Of a stretch of 64,000 nt of DNA, positions 11,591 through 23,215 are shown one piece after another. Location of the stretch: contig NC_083602.1 of assembly GCF_029168945.1 (NCBI RefSeq), forward strand, positions 61,772,600 to 61,836,599, written 5' to 3'. Position numbers and translations under genes: made by a program. This DNA comes from Cannabis sativa. Lineage: Eukaryota; Streptophyta; Magnoliopsida; Rosales; Cannabaceae. The notes under the pieces are model-generated. The model saw only the letters and a program-made list of their open reading frames with translations, did no database searches and was not told the origin of the DNA. Position 1 is the stretch's first letter. The number at the start of each line of letters is the position of its first letter.

Positions 11591-14500
11591 AAGGATTTCG
11601 TCCCCGAAATCTAACCTGAATAACTCTGGATATTGAGCTCTCACATCTGACTCTAGCTCCCAGGTGGCTTCTTCCACCTTACTGTTTCTCCAGAGAACCT
11701 TAACCAATGCTATGGTCTTATTCCGAAGGACTTTATCCTTTCTATCCAGGATCTGCACTGGTTGTTCCTCATATGTCATATCTGGCTGAAGCTGAAGACT
11801 CTCATAACTGAGTATATGAGAGGGGTCTGAAACGTATTTTCTCAACATCGAGACATGGAATACGTTGTGCACTGCTGAAAAGGCTGGAGGCAATGCTAAC
11901 CGATATGCCACTTGACCTATCTTCTCGAGAATCTCGAAAGGTCTTGTAAATCTAGGGCATAACTTGCCTCTTTTCCCGAAACGTTTAATCCCCTTCATCG
12001 GAGATACCCGTAAAAACACATGTTCCCTTACTCGGAACTCAACATCTCTGCGTTTCGGATCTGCGTAACTCTTTTGTCTGCTCTGTGAGGCAAGCATTCT
12101 AGCTTTTATCTTTTCTATCGCCTCATTGGTCCGCTGAACTGACTCTGGACCCAGGTATTTCCTCTCCCCTGTCTCATCCCAGTGGATAGGGGATCTACAC
12201 TTTCTACCGTACAACAGTTCATAGGGAGCCATCCCTATCGTACTCGGATAACTGTTGTTGTACGAAAATTCTATCAACGGTAGATATTTACTCCATGAGC
12301 CTTCAAAGTCCATAACACAGGCTCTCAACTTATCCTCCAATATCCGAATTGTCCTTTCGGACTGACCATCTGTCTGAGGATGGAATGCTGTACTGAATTT
12401 TAGCTTTGTACCCATTGCCCGTTGCAAACTTTGCCAAAATTTGGAGGTGAACTTCGGATCCCTGTCCGAAACTATAGACTTCGATACCCCGTGAAGTCTC
12501 ACTATCTCTCTGACATATAACTCTGCCAACTTATCCACTGTAAATGTTGTTCTAACCGGCAGAAAATGAGCAGATTTCGTAAATCGATCCACCACTACCA
12601 AGATGGAATCAAATAAACCCGTGGTCCTAGGTAACCCGACCACGAAATCCATCGTAATATCCTCCCATTTCCATTCTGGTAGGGTTAGAGGCTGCAACAA
12701 CCCTACTGGTCTCTGATGTTCAGCCTTAATCTACTGACAAGTGAGGCATCTCGATACGAATTCTACCAAATTCTTCTTCATACCGCTCCACCAGAAGTAC
12801 GGTTTCAAATCTTGGTACATCTTGGTGGTGCCGGGATGCAGAGAATATGGGGTAGAATGAGCCTCCTCAAAGATCTCATTTCTAAGTTCCACACTGTTCG
12901 GAACACAAACCCTGGCTTTATACAAAAGCATCCCACTGTCTGACACTGAAAAGTCCTTGGCTTGACCAGCCGAGACCTCATCTCGGATTTTCACTAACTC
13001 CGGATCTGTCATCTGAGCGACTTTTATTCTTTCCAACAAATCAGACTGCAGCGTTAAGTTATGAAGTTGTCTTACCACAAACTCAATGCTGGATCTAACC
13101 ATATCCTCTGCTAGCTGAGGTGAGATCTGAACCATACTAGCTACTTGCCCGGGACCCTTTCTGCTCAGGGCATCGACCACTACATTGGCTTTTCCGGGAT
13201 GATAGAGGATCTCGCAATCGTAATCCTTCACTAATTCCAACCAACGCCTTTGTCTCATGTTCAAATCTTTCTGAGTAAAGAAATACTTGAGACTTTTATG
13301 GTCGGTATAGATCTCACACTTCTCCCCATAAAGGTAATGCCGCCACATCTTCAGTGCAAAAACCACTGCGGCCAATTCTAGATCATGAGTCGGGTATCGC
13401 TGTTCATAATCCTTTAACTGACGGGAGGCATAAGCGATGACCCGATCGGCTTGCATCAATACACACCCCAGACCCTGTTTGGATGCGTCACAGTAGACTA
13501 CGAACTTCTCCTTGTCCGAAGGCAGAGCTAGCACCGAAGCAGTAATCAACCTCTGCTTTAGCTCCTGAAGCTAGCTTCGCACTTATCTGACCAAATAAAT
13601 CTCTGATTTTTTCTTTGTAAGCTCGGTTAGGGGCATTGAGATTTTGGAGAACCCCTCCACGAACCTACGGTAGTACCCTGCTAATCCCAAGAAGCTTCTA
13701 ATCTCTGTCACTGTTTTCGGTCTCGGCCAATCCCTGACGGATTCAATCTTCCCGGGATCCACCTTGATCCCATCTTTACTCACAATGTGCCCTAGGAAGG
13801 ACACTTGAGATAACCAGAACTCACATTTCTTGAACTTGGCGTAAAGCTTATGTTCTCGAAGTCGTTGCAGTACCATTTGAAGATGCAACTCATGCTCCTC
13901 TTCTGATTGAGAGTACACGAGGATGTCGTCGATAAACACAATCACACAGATATCGAGGAAATCCTTGAATACTCTATTCATCAGGTCCATGAATGTCAGT
14001 AGAGCATTGGTTAGTCCGAATGACATAACCAGAAACTCGTAATGTCCATACCTAGTGCGGAAAGCCATCTTTGGAATGTCCTCCTCTCGGATTCTCAACT
14101 GATGATAACCCAAACGGAGATCAATCTTAGAAAAGACCGTCTTCCCCTGAAGCTGATCGAACAAGTCATCGATCCTAGGTAATGGGTATTTATTCTTCAC
14201 CGTTAGCTTGTTCAACTCCCTGTAGTCAATGCACATCCTCATAGATCCATCCTTCTTCTTGACGAATAAAACTGGGGCTCCCCAGGGTGACACACTGGGC
14301 CAAATAAACCCTATGTCAAGCAACCCTTGAAGCTGAATCTTTAAGTCCTTAAGTTCAGCTGGAGCCATTCTATATGGGCTTTGGAAACCGGATCCACCCC
14401 TGGTGCCAAGTCAATCACGAAATCAATCTCCCGCTGAGGTGGTAACCCTGGAAGTTCTTCGGAAAAAACATCCAAAAATTCCCGAACCACTCTGATGTCC

Positions 14501-14940
14501 TCTGGCCGAATGGTATCTGGCCGAGTGGTGTCCACCACCACGGCCAGAAACCCTAAGCAACCGCCGCACAACAATTCCCTCGCTGACATAGCCGAGATCA
14601 CCGGGATCCGAGATCCCTGAACTGAACCAACAAATACAAACGGTTCTTCACTTTCTGGTTGGAAGACCACCATCTTCCTTTTACAGTCAATGCTCGCCGA
14701 ATATTTAGATAGGAAATCCATTCCTAAAATAATGTCGAATTCGTCTAAACTCATCCCTATCAGATCAGCGCTTAACTCTCTACCGTCTATCCTGATCGGC
14801 ATAGACCTAATCCACCTATTGGAGATAACCAATTCTTCGCCAGGTAACAGGGTTCCAAACCCTGATTCATATCTATCATACGATCTTTCCAATTTTCTAA
14901 AGACTCTAGCTGCCACACCAGACATCCTTGGCCTAAACAC
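11576..14940 (-). pseudogene. pol: Ty3 pol (protease half-RT-RNase H-integrase), broken
   Basis: Minus-strand order: protease flap half (FGTLLPGEELV... DIILGMDFL), reverse transcriptase ([11 protein letters not shown]; catalytic FIDD with the two Asp codons at 13925-13930), RNase H ([31 protein letters not shown] all present), integrase zinc finger (HHCC, ending CLTCQ) and D-D-E core ([24 protein letters not shown]), a GPF-type motif read here as RPF, and a chromodomain-like tail (EEATWELES...YPELF). Breaks against copy B: a 1-base loss near 14372, a +1/-1 pair near 13570 and 13605, and CAG to TAG at 12731-12733. The protease Asp-Ser-Gly is absent upstream. The stop codon is one base from the LTR. 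Confidence 0.93.
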
Positions 14941-16046
14941 TCATCCATAGGACGCCTCTTACTAATGAGACACTCCAGTAGGAATAACGGGTCTCAACAC
15001 TACCCTGACGACCGTCTTGATTCTGGTTCCCCCGGAACCTCTTGTTCTGCCTCGAGCCACCGGATGTAGTGGATGATTTCCTCCTCCAGTCCATGGCCGA
15101 ACCACTACCTCCCCTGCTGAAACCTGACGCAGAAGGGGTAGGAGCCCCGCCACATTCCGGAGTCCTAACTGATTCCACATACATCTAGCTGCGCCCTCAG
15201 CTCACCATGCTTTCTTCGCCATCTCAGCCTAGATGGTCTTATCGTCGGTAGTGATCATAAGATCATACTTGATCTTCACATTAAGTCCATCGAGATATTT
15301 TCTTTCTTACTGAAATCGGTTGGCGCAATTCCGGAGGTTAACCTCGCCAACCAGCTGAACTGAGTAATATATTCTGTCATGCTCATATTCTCTCGCTGGG
15401 TCAGGTGGGCGAACTCTTTCCTCTTGGTGCTTCTGACCGCCTCGTTATAACATTTAACGCTGAAGAGTTCCTAAAATCTTTCCCAGGTCATAGTGATAAC
15501 GTCATGGATCTGAGACACCATGTCCCACCAGACCAGAGCGTCTTCTTAAAACTGAAAAGTGGCACTCACCACTCTATCATTCCCGGTGACACCCATAAAG
15601 TTCAGAATCTTGGTGATCACCGTCAGCCACTGCTCGGCTATCATCACGTCCGGACCTCCCAGGAAAACCGGAGGTGCTTGCTTCCGGAACCGTTCGTACA
15701 AAGGTTCCAATCTATGGGCCGCCACTACTATCTTGGCCTGGGCAGCAGGGGCAGGTGCCACTGGAACTACGGGCACAGGGACTGCAGGAGCACCCTGCTG
15801 TCTCAACCTCTGAATCTCGAGGTCTTGTTCTTCTATCCGGGCTTGCATTTCCGCAAACCGTAACTTCCCAATTCTGGGCTTCCTGATTGACTTGGGCAGC
15901 CTGCGGCGAGTTAACATCACTCCAACCGCGAACCCTGCCCCTGGGACCTCTACCTCGGCCCAAACACTTGAGGGGAACTGAGCTCCTCGACCTTGATCTG
16001 ACCCGACTGAGATGCCCTGACTCCTAATATTTCGTCTGGTGTCCAT
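14933..16046 (-). pseudogene. gag: Ty3 gag, broken
   Basis: Starts at ATG 16044-16046 (MDTRRNIRSQG). The first 166 residues are open: a basic/glycine N-terminus, a short coiled stretch (EEQDLEIQRLRQQ), a proline-valine linker, then the Ty3 capsid start (LYERFRKQAPPVFLGG... GVTGNDRV). The rest of the capsid and the nucleocapsid lie in other frames down to about 14933. The Arg/Gly/Gln-rich part (RQNKRFRGNQNQ) is recognisable. The zinc knuckle is reduced to a few Cys and RRH-like residues and the CxxxGHxxxxCP half is not visible. Several frameshifts make it a pseudogene. Confidence 0.85.
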
Positions 16047-16312
16047 CTAGTCTGAACCGCCTCGAAATCCCGAGTTGGCACTTCAGGTCACGATCATCGA
16101 GAGCTTTACTAACGCCGCTTAATTTGGAAATTAAAAACGAAACATGCGCCTATTCTACTATCAGGCTACTAACATGCTTCCTAACAGGCTTTTCTTTTCA
16201 TAACTGAATAAAATAAACTACTAAAGCAATAAAGGCTTACTGAACCGTGAACCGAGCTAACTGCTGATGATGATTGTACATGTCGTGACGATCTTCGGAA
16301 GACAACCTGGCG

Positions 16313-16324
16313 GCTCTGATACCA
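16313..16324 (-). other. Primer binding site of element A
   Basis: TGGTATCAGAGC on the minus strand, three bases inside the 5' LTR edge (16328). Initiator tRNA-Met type. It fixes the orientation of the element. Confidence 0.93.
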
Positions 16325-16327
16325 AAT

Positions 16328-18119
16328 TGTAACACCCTAACTACCTTAGGCGTATTACGTGCTTTTTAAACATGCTGTGCAGCTCGTTGCTAATCAACGA
16401 GGTTTATGGAAAAACGTGATTAATTAAAATTTTGCTTTTTAATTAAACTTATAAAATAATAATACAAAAGACTCGGGATCCCGATAATAAAATCATTTAC
16501 AAAAAGATTTAACTGTTTAACTGATATACAAAATAAGAGTCGTCTAACGACCAGTTACAAAAATCAGCCTCGCTGTCCCGATGATCGTACGCTCCAGGCC
16601 TAACCGCCCCGACATGTACAACCTTCAAAAGCTCGCTCACGGTCCATCAGCTCTAGCCTTGCCTTTACCTACACATCAATGTAGAACTGTGAGTCGACAG
16701 ACTCAGTAAGAAAAGCATAATAATACTCATACATAAATCTAACTGCCGTGTCCAACACGATACTGAGTCCCGCTACTGCCATGTCCAACATGGTACTGAG
16801 CCACTACTGTCATGTCCAACATGGTGCGGGAGTTCGAACGTTCATAGGACGGTACTATTGACACGTAACAACTCGATCGGTCGAGCCGGTCATACTCCGG
16901 CCGCTGGTCATACTCCGGCTGTACCGACGTGTTACTATATCCTCCTGATCGGTCGAACCGGTCATACTCCGGCTGCTGGTCATACTCAAGCCTGTACCGA
17001 CGAGATACGTCAATAGCACGGAACCACCAACCAAGTGTCAGCCTGATCGGTCAAACCGGTCATACTCCGGCTGCTGGTCATACTCCAGCCTGTACCGACG
17101 TGACAGGGTTGGATGGTTCGAAGCCAACATACATATCTAATGTAATCTAACAGGCTTCCTACATGCACGCTAAACATGTAATCTACATATGCATACTGTT
17201 ATACTAATCTTACCTGGATTCCGAATTCAGGTGTGCGGTCAACTCCGACCGGAACCGAAGCCGAGCGGCGGATTACGCTCCTAAACCATAAAAATCACAA
17301 CACTATAAGTGACACGCTAAATCACTTCCCGGGGACTAAAACTAGGAACTAAAAGTTTCCCTATCGATAAAAAGCATGGCAATACCCCCTAAAACATAAA
17401 AACGAGGAAAACTAGGGTCCCTGAATTTTCCCCAACCGCAGACCGAGTTGCCCAACCGGAATTCCGGTTCTGGAAAATTCAGAACCCTCATCCGGAATTC
17501 CGGATGCACAACCGGAATTCCGGTTCCTCGCAGGCAGCAAACCCAAATTTTCATAACTTGCACATTTCAACCCCAAATCACCTCAAACTTCCCAGACCTG
17601 TTCTATACCTTCCCTAGAACATATCCAAGGCATCAAAACAACCCAAAAACCTCAAACATGAAAAATGCCATTGGAGCTCAAGCTTTGAGTTCTAAACTCA
17701 AACTTGAGCAAAACCACCTAATCATGCATTTCACTAGCTTAATTCTACTTAATCAAGCTTATCTAAGCCTCAGAAAACAATTAACAACAACAACAATAAC
17801 TCAGAAACAGATTCACTATATTTTCTTCCAAAAATCACATTTTTGCATAGAAAATTCAAAGCTTTAAACAACCTAACTAACATGCTTCAAAACAGCTCAA
17901 TTAACATCAATTAAACATGATTTAAACCTCAGAAATCAACAATCAAACACAGCAATTACAACAGCCACAAAAAGCATGCATTTACTAAACTTTTCACCAT
18001 TTTCTTCAAGAAAATAAAGGAGGAACATTAAGAAACACCTACCACAAACAAGAGTTCCAAAGTTTTGATGAATCTAGCTTGAATTTTGATGAAAAAAACC
18101 CAGCCTTTGAACCACATGC
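16328..18119 (-). repeat. 5' LTR of element A, lower part
   Basis: Begins TGTAACACC and matches the 3' LTR until catgc at 18115-18119, where the gag-only element enters. Compared with the 3' LTR it carries about 22 extra bases around the CCGGAATTCCGG palindromes (near 17480). Between 16865 and 17290 several CTG/CAG sites read as CCG/CGG/TCG. Confidence 0.92.
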
Positions 18120-20034
18120 TGTTGGGAATTATTTTACCAGGATCTTAGATCTACTCACAAGTATGTTTATTAACATCCTAAATATGAACTTTCTAAAACG
18201 ATAAAATAAACACATATAAAGTTAAGAAAACCTTACAATGATGCAGCGGAATAAATGTCTCCTTCCACTCAGATCTCTAACCCTTGATTCCTTTCTGTAG
18301 CAGAGTATGATCAAGATCTGAGCCCGAATCTCCTTCTTCTTCAAGCTTTGATCCTTCACAGTCTTCCAATCTATGATTGAGTTACTGCTTACTGTGTGTG
18401 GGCACTTACTCTTTCACTAGGGTCACGAAAAAGATGAAGGAAAAGAGGGAGAGAGGTTTCGGCCAAGGTAGAGAGTGAGGGAAGGCTCAGTTTTTCTGAA
18501 GAGAGAAGTTTCTGTCAGAAAGCTAATGAAAGCATGTGTTGTGAATGAGCCATCACTTTCTATTTATAGGCAACTTACTAGGTTTAGGTTTAGAATTATT
18601 TGGCATTAAAATAATGAAAATATTAATTTGAAAAAGCCTTATAAGTGGCCGGCCATAGGTGTTGTAATGGGCCCCACTTAATTTTGCAATTTTATCAAAT
18701 TTTATCTCTATTTTCTCAAAAATGCCAATTTTCCAATTCTAACCTTTTAAATGCCAAAACTAATTATTTAATAATTAAAATACATTATTAAATAATATTG
18801 TCATTTAATTTAATTATTAATTAGACATATAAAGTCTATTAATAAATAAATAAACCTAGAAAACTCTTTTCCTTACAATTTCACCCCTGAATAGTGAAAA
18901 TTCATAAAATCAGACATAGTCTAACTTTAGAATTATAATTGATCAATCACGAATCAATTAATGAGTCTTATAAGCAGAATGTTCTCAACTAGAATGGGGA
19001 CCATGGATCTATATGCTGAGCTTCCAATAAGTGAACCAAATTTACCAAGTAAATTCCTACTTATTAATTCTTCGTTGAATCCACTCTTAGAACTTAGAAT
19101 TGCACTCTCGTACTTATATAGAGCATATTGTATGTTTCACGATACCAATATACTATCTCATTTAACCATTGTTATAATCTTATTGTGATTTAAAGATCCT
19201 CTATATAGATGATTTACATCGAGATGGGATTTCTTTACCGTTCTCACCCCTCAATGTATTTTGCCCCTTAAAACACTTAGCTACTCCGTAAATGGTGTTT
19301 AATGATCTAATAATTAGTCGGTTAAACAAGAGCTCATCCATTTACTTCTATTTGCTAAGCTCGAAGGGAATCATCACTTAACTTCTATACACCAAGAGAA
19401 GCTATAGATTCCATATTTATGTTCGAAAGACTCCCACTCAATCATACTATCATGTTCCCCAAAATATACGTATCACCCCGACCCAAAAGTAGGCTTAACT
19501 AATAAATCAAAGAACATGAATAGCACTCCGAGTTGAGCCCAAGCATATCGGGATTTAGATTCTTTTCAATCTTAAGATCAACTACCGATATTGACTTGGA
19601 AAGATATGTATAACGGTAAGTTTGTAATATCTTAACTTAGTTGCAATATCGGTCCGATCCAATGTATACTCCATACATTCGAAACTAGTATACTTTGCTA
19701 ATGTCCTGGAAAGAACATAACACTTACTCCAAGTGTAAGTACACATCATCGCCGATTATCACATTAGTGTAAATCCAATAACACCGATGAAACGGGGACC
19801 AAAACTTTTGATTCATATGATCACAATCACATTCCACCGTGTTGACGATCTTGTAATTGTGAATAAACATATGATCCGGATTTAACCGATTTTGTGTGTA
19901 TGAATGTAATAAACATATTAAACATATTAAACCATTAGCATGTAAAATTCATGCAAACATCAATCACTTCAAATTTCTTATATTGATAACTAATCAGATT
20001 GTAAAGAGTTTTATTTAGGGCATAAAACCTAACA
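18120..20034 (-). repeat. 3' LTR of nested gag-only element
   Basis: 1,915 bp. It differs from its partner (26466-28376) mostly in the 19090-19890 stretch, where nearly every CTG or CAG reads as CCG, CGG, TCG or CG; see findings. Confidence 0.93.
18560..18568 (-). promoter_or_regulatory. LTR TATA box (TATAAATAG)
   Basis: TATAAATAG on the minus strand. It is conserved at the same place in all four LTRs of this family (26906-26914 minus; 37951-37959 and 46167-46175 plus). Confidence 0.7.
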
Positions 20035-20050
20035 AACTCCCACTTGCACT
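20035..20050 (-). other. Polypurine tract of nested gag-only element
   Basis: On the minus strand GTGCAAGTGGGAGTT directly precedes the 3' LTR. The same bases precede the 3' LTR of the plus-strand sister at 44712-44726. Confidence 0.7.
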
Positions 20051-21784
20051 AATATAAAACAAAGCTGCGCAAATAGGTCAATTCGATGTCTTGATCTTCG
20101 GATCAAGTGTAGTATATTTGAATCCACCCAAACTTCTGGAAACTAGTTCATAAATACTCTTATGAAACATCCTTTACTATATGCTTTACTCATCAAGGGA
20201 TGCTGAAATCTTTACTGTTTTAAAAGTACATCTGAATTAACAGAGGACATATCTCTCATATTTTAAAATATGTAATTGAGATAATACGAGGTAGACTTTT
20301 CTTCGTTGATATAACTTTTACGGTATTTTCGAATAGACCAAGTTATAGTTCTTCTCTGGTAGAGCTTGAATTATTATACAATAATTCCTCCACCCCCAAA
20401 GTAAGCACCATCTTAAGAATTTCGAAATTAGATGGTGTGATACAAAGACAACTGATACACAGTTCCTTAATATCTGACATATAGATCACTTTCATAAATC
20501 CTTCTTGAATATCTTCTAATGTTCCCTATTTGATTACATCTCAGATAGCTCCCACTCAATAGCGTATGTCCGGTTAAATAATACTTTTAACCTGCGATTG
20601 TTTAGAGAGTTACATAGTTGTGACTTTTGTATTAGTACGAAACTTTAAGTTAAGACTAAGTCATCAACATAGCGGCTAGTATTTGAAGTGAAAAATACAT
20701 GCCAGAGATAAAGTAATCAAAATTAAGATACCATCAAATTTTATGAGGATTAAGAATTCTTGGCTCAAGTCATTCGAATAGACTGAACTAGAGTTCTTTA
20801 TCTTATTCTCATAATTCTGATAAGCTATACCTATCCATGTGAATGGTTAGATTTGCTTTTCAGTAGTGTTCTTAAGTACCTATCACAATTATCAACCTAA
20901 TAAAGATGGGTATAGAACTTTAAAATTCTCCCACTCAATTAAGGTAGTGTGAAACTTTAACAAAGAACTTTCAAAGGTATCAAACTCTTACTTACAACAG
21001 TAAAATTGAAATGGAACATACAATCAAGATCAAGAATTTATATTGACAATAGCTGACTCATTATATTACTTCTATGTTTAAACAAGATATGTGTTTCATA
21101 GGGAATTGTGGAATAGACTCCACCCCTAAGAATATACATATAGGGTACTATGGATAACCTCCACCCCTAAGTATATAGAGATTATGATCCACCCCTAAAG
21201 GTTGTAAAGATCATGATTCTCTAAGTGTGATAGAGTTTATGTGGAGTTGAATACTATCCGAGTTCATTAGATATAAAAGATCGTTGAACTGCATAGTTTT
21301 CTTAACTTTTCTCCACCCCTATCAGATCATAAGATCCTTTTATTAAACAAATTCTTAATAATTGTATGAGAATTAACAATTATTGATAAACATAGAAATA
21401 ATTTCTAGTGTTTATATAATATTACTCTATGAAGAGTTGTAAATATTATAGAATTTGCATCAATAATAAAAACACTTACACATACAAACATACAAATATA
21501 ATGTGGTAATTGTTGATGAAGATAAAATAAATGAAGCTCAATCTCATAATTTGCAATAGGGAATTTCGAAAAAAAACTTTATTAATAAAAAAAATGTATT
21601 GCAACAATATGAGATAAACAGGGATAAATATCCCTAACTAAAATTTGAAATCCAAATTGTCTTTAAACTAAAACAATTAATTCAAAAAATAAATTGAAGA
21701 GCTTCATCTTCATCTGGACGATTTCACCCTTGGTCCAGCTTGCTGATCCAACTCAATTGAGTTCAAGTAGCTTGGCCTATAAGA

Positions 21785-21835
21785 AGAAGAAAACAAATAA
21801 ACAAAGTTAGTCCAGAATTATAAATCCAATTGGAT
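21785..21835 (-). pseudogene. copia protease stub
   Basis: Just after gag on the minus strand the frame reads NWIYNSGLTLFICF, which resembles the start of copia protease (WxxDSGAT...C). The catalytic Asp reads Asn here; the plus-strand sister keeps DSG. Nothing recognisable follows. Confidence 0.55.
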
Positions 21836-21853
21836 AATAATTCACTAAAACTC

Positions 21854-22713
21854 TTAAAGTTTATGAAAGGAAATACCTTGTTTCTTTGCAAGAAGTTTAG
21901 GACATTGGGGTTTCCAATGGCCTTTTTCATTGCAGTGGAAACACTTTCCTTTAAGTGTAGCATCACCGAAGGAGCGAGTCTTTTTCATGACTTTTGTTCG
22001 CTTCTTGGTGTTCTTCCACTTCTTCTTCGATTTGGGCTTTGAAGCGAGGCGACATTTGCTTCGTGTTTCATCGTCCCATTACCATTACCAGGATGAGGTT
22101 TACTCCCTTTCTTCTTGGGTCCTCCAATCAAATTTTCATAAGTTTGAAGGTCATTGACTAATTCATGAAAGTCAATTTCCTTCTTATTCATGACATAATT
22201 TGATGTGTATGGTAGAAATGCTGGAGTCAGGCTGTTCAAGATAAGACTTACTTGAGTAGCACTGTCCATTTCAAAGCACCATGATCCACAGGCTTCTTGG
22301 AAATAATCGGACATGAGGAGAACATGATCACGCACGTTTTGATGAGGTTCCATCCGTGCGTTAATGTACTTCTTAGTCGCGTCAAAGCGTGATCGAAGTG
22401 ATGCCTTACCGAATAGCTCATTTAACTTCGTCATAACTTCAAAGACGGCCTTCTCGAGTTTTAGAAAACCGAGTTTTGAGGGTGTCAACCATGCTAGAAA
22501 GCATAAAGTATAGAGCTTTGTCATTTGCCTTCGCAACGCTCATACTTTTCTTTCACGGCTTTGGATGCATTATCCCTGTGCACTTGTGACGGCTCGGTTA
22601 AAACAAACAAGGCACTTTCTCCTATGAGAGCAATATTAATGTTCTCATTCCATTTATTAAAGTTAGATCCATTCGGCTTATTTTCGATCCAACGGTGATA
22701 ACATGGGATTCAT
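21854..22713 (-). pseudogene. gag: copia-type gag, broken copy
   Basis: The start codon at 22711-22713 aligns with the Met of the open sister gag at 42045. The middle part is open (22536 down to 21985) and matches the sister closely (FGKASLRSRFDATKKYINAR, YFQEACG, LNSLTPAFLPYTSNYV). The frame shifts near 21975, after which an intact zinc knuckle (CFHCNEKGHWKPQC, CX2CX4HX4C) ends at a TAA at 21854-21856. The first 60 codons contain stops and shifts. Several of these coincide with CTG/CAG to CCG/CG changes relative to the sister, so part of the damage may be sequence error. Confidence 0.85.
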
Positions 22714-22859
22714 TTTGACAAAACAGGATACTACAAAATAATAGAAATCAACAAATAGAAATTAATAATGGTTTAACACACAAAATCAATTCAGAAATTA
22801 TAAGCACATAGCAAGTAGGAATGATATGAGAAAATACTTAAAAATTCAATCCTAAATAA

Positions 22860-23215
22860 TTTCCAAGGTTTTCAACAAAGGCGATATCGAGTGTCCCGTT
22901 TAGGCGAGAGTCAAAGCTACCATCCATTGAATAGAGTTGTCAGCTCATCTAAAATGTTAAACATTCTAGCAACCTTTTATTCGATCAAGATCAGAGTCCA
23001 GCGTTGTCCCGTTTAGGCGAGAGTCAAGGCTATTCTATCTCATGAGCTTCTACCATTGTTTCGCAATTTGCAAGTCAAATATGGTCGCCACCATTAGGGT
23101 GATCTATACCATATAAAACACTTGCAAACCACTTATCATGCGAGATTAAACGGTGCGAAATTGCTAATGAACGTTCCTCCATTAGGGAGGATTACTCACT
23201 AAAACAAACGCGGTG
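22860..23215 (-). other. Conserved structured leader upstream of gag
   Basis: About 90% identical by eye to 41570-41905 of the plus-strand sister. It holds two copies of a 23-base motif (core TCTCGCCTAAACGGGACA on the minus strand) at 22892-22914 and 23005-23027, 113 bp apart, and a short hairpin (cctcc-attag-ggagg). Non-coding. Confidence 0.7.

Noticed and set aside
15405..15886. Plus-strand frames of 70-152 codons
   Set aside because: Antisense shadows of the minus-strand Ty3 gag.
18961..19188. 75-codon plus-strand frame repeated at 27306-27533
   Set aside because: It lies inside the LTRs of the gag-only element, appears twice only because LTRs are duplicated, and is antisense to the element.
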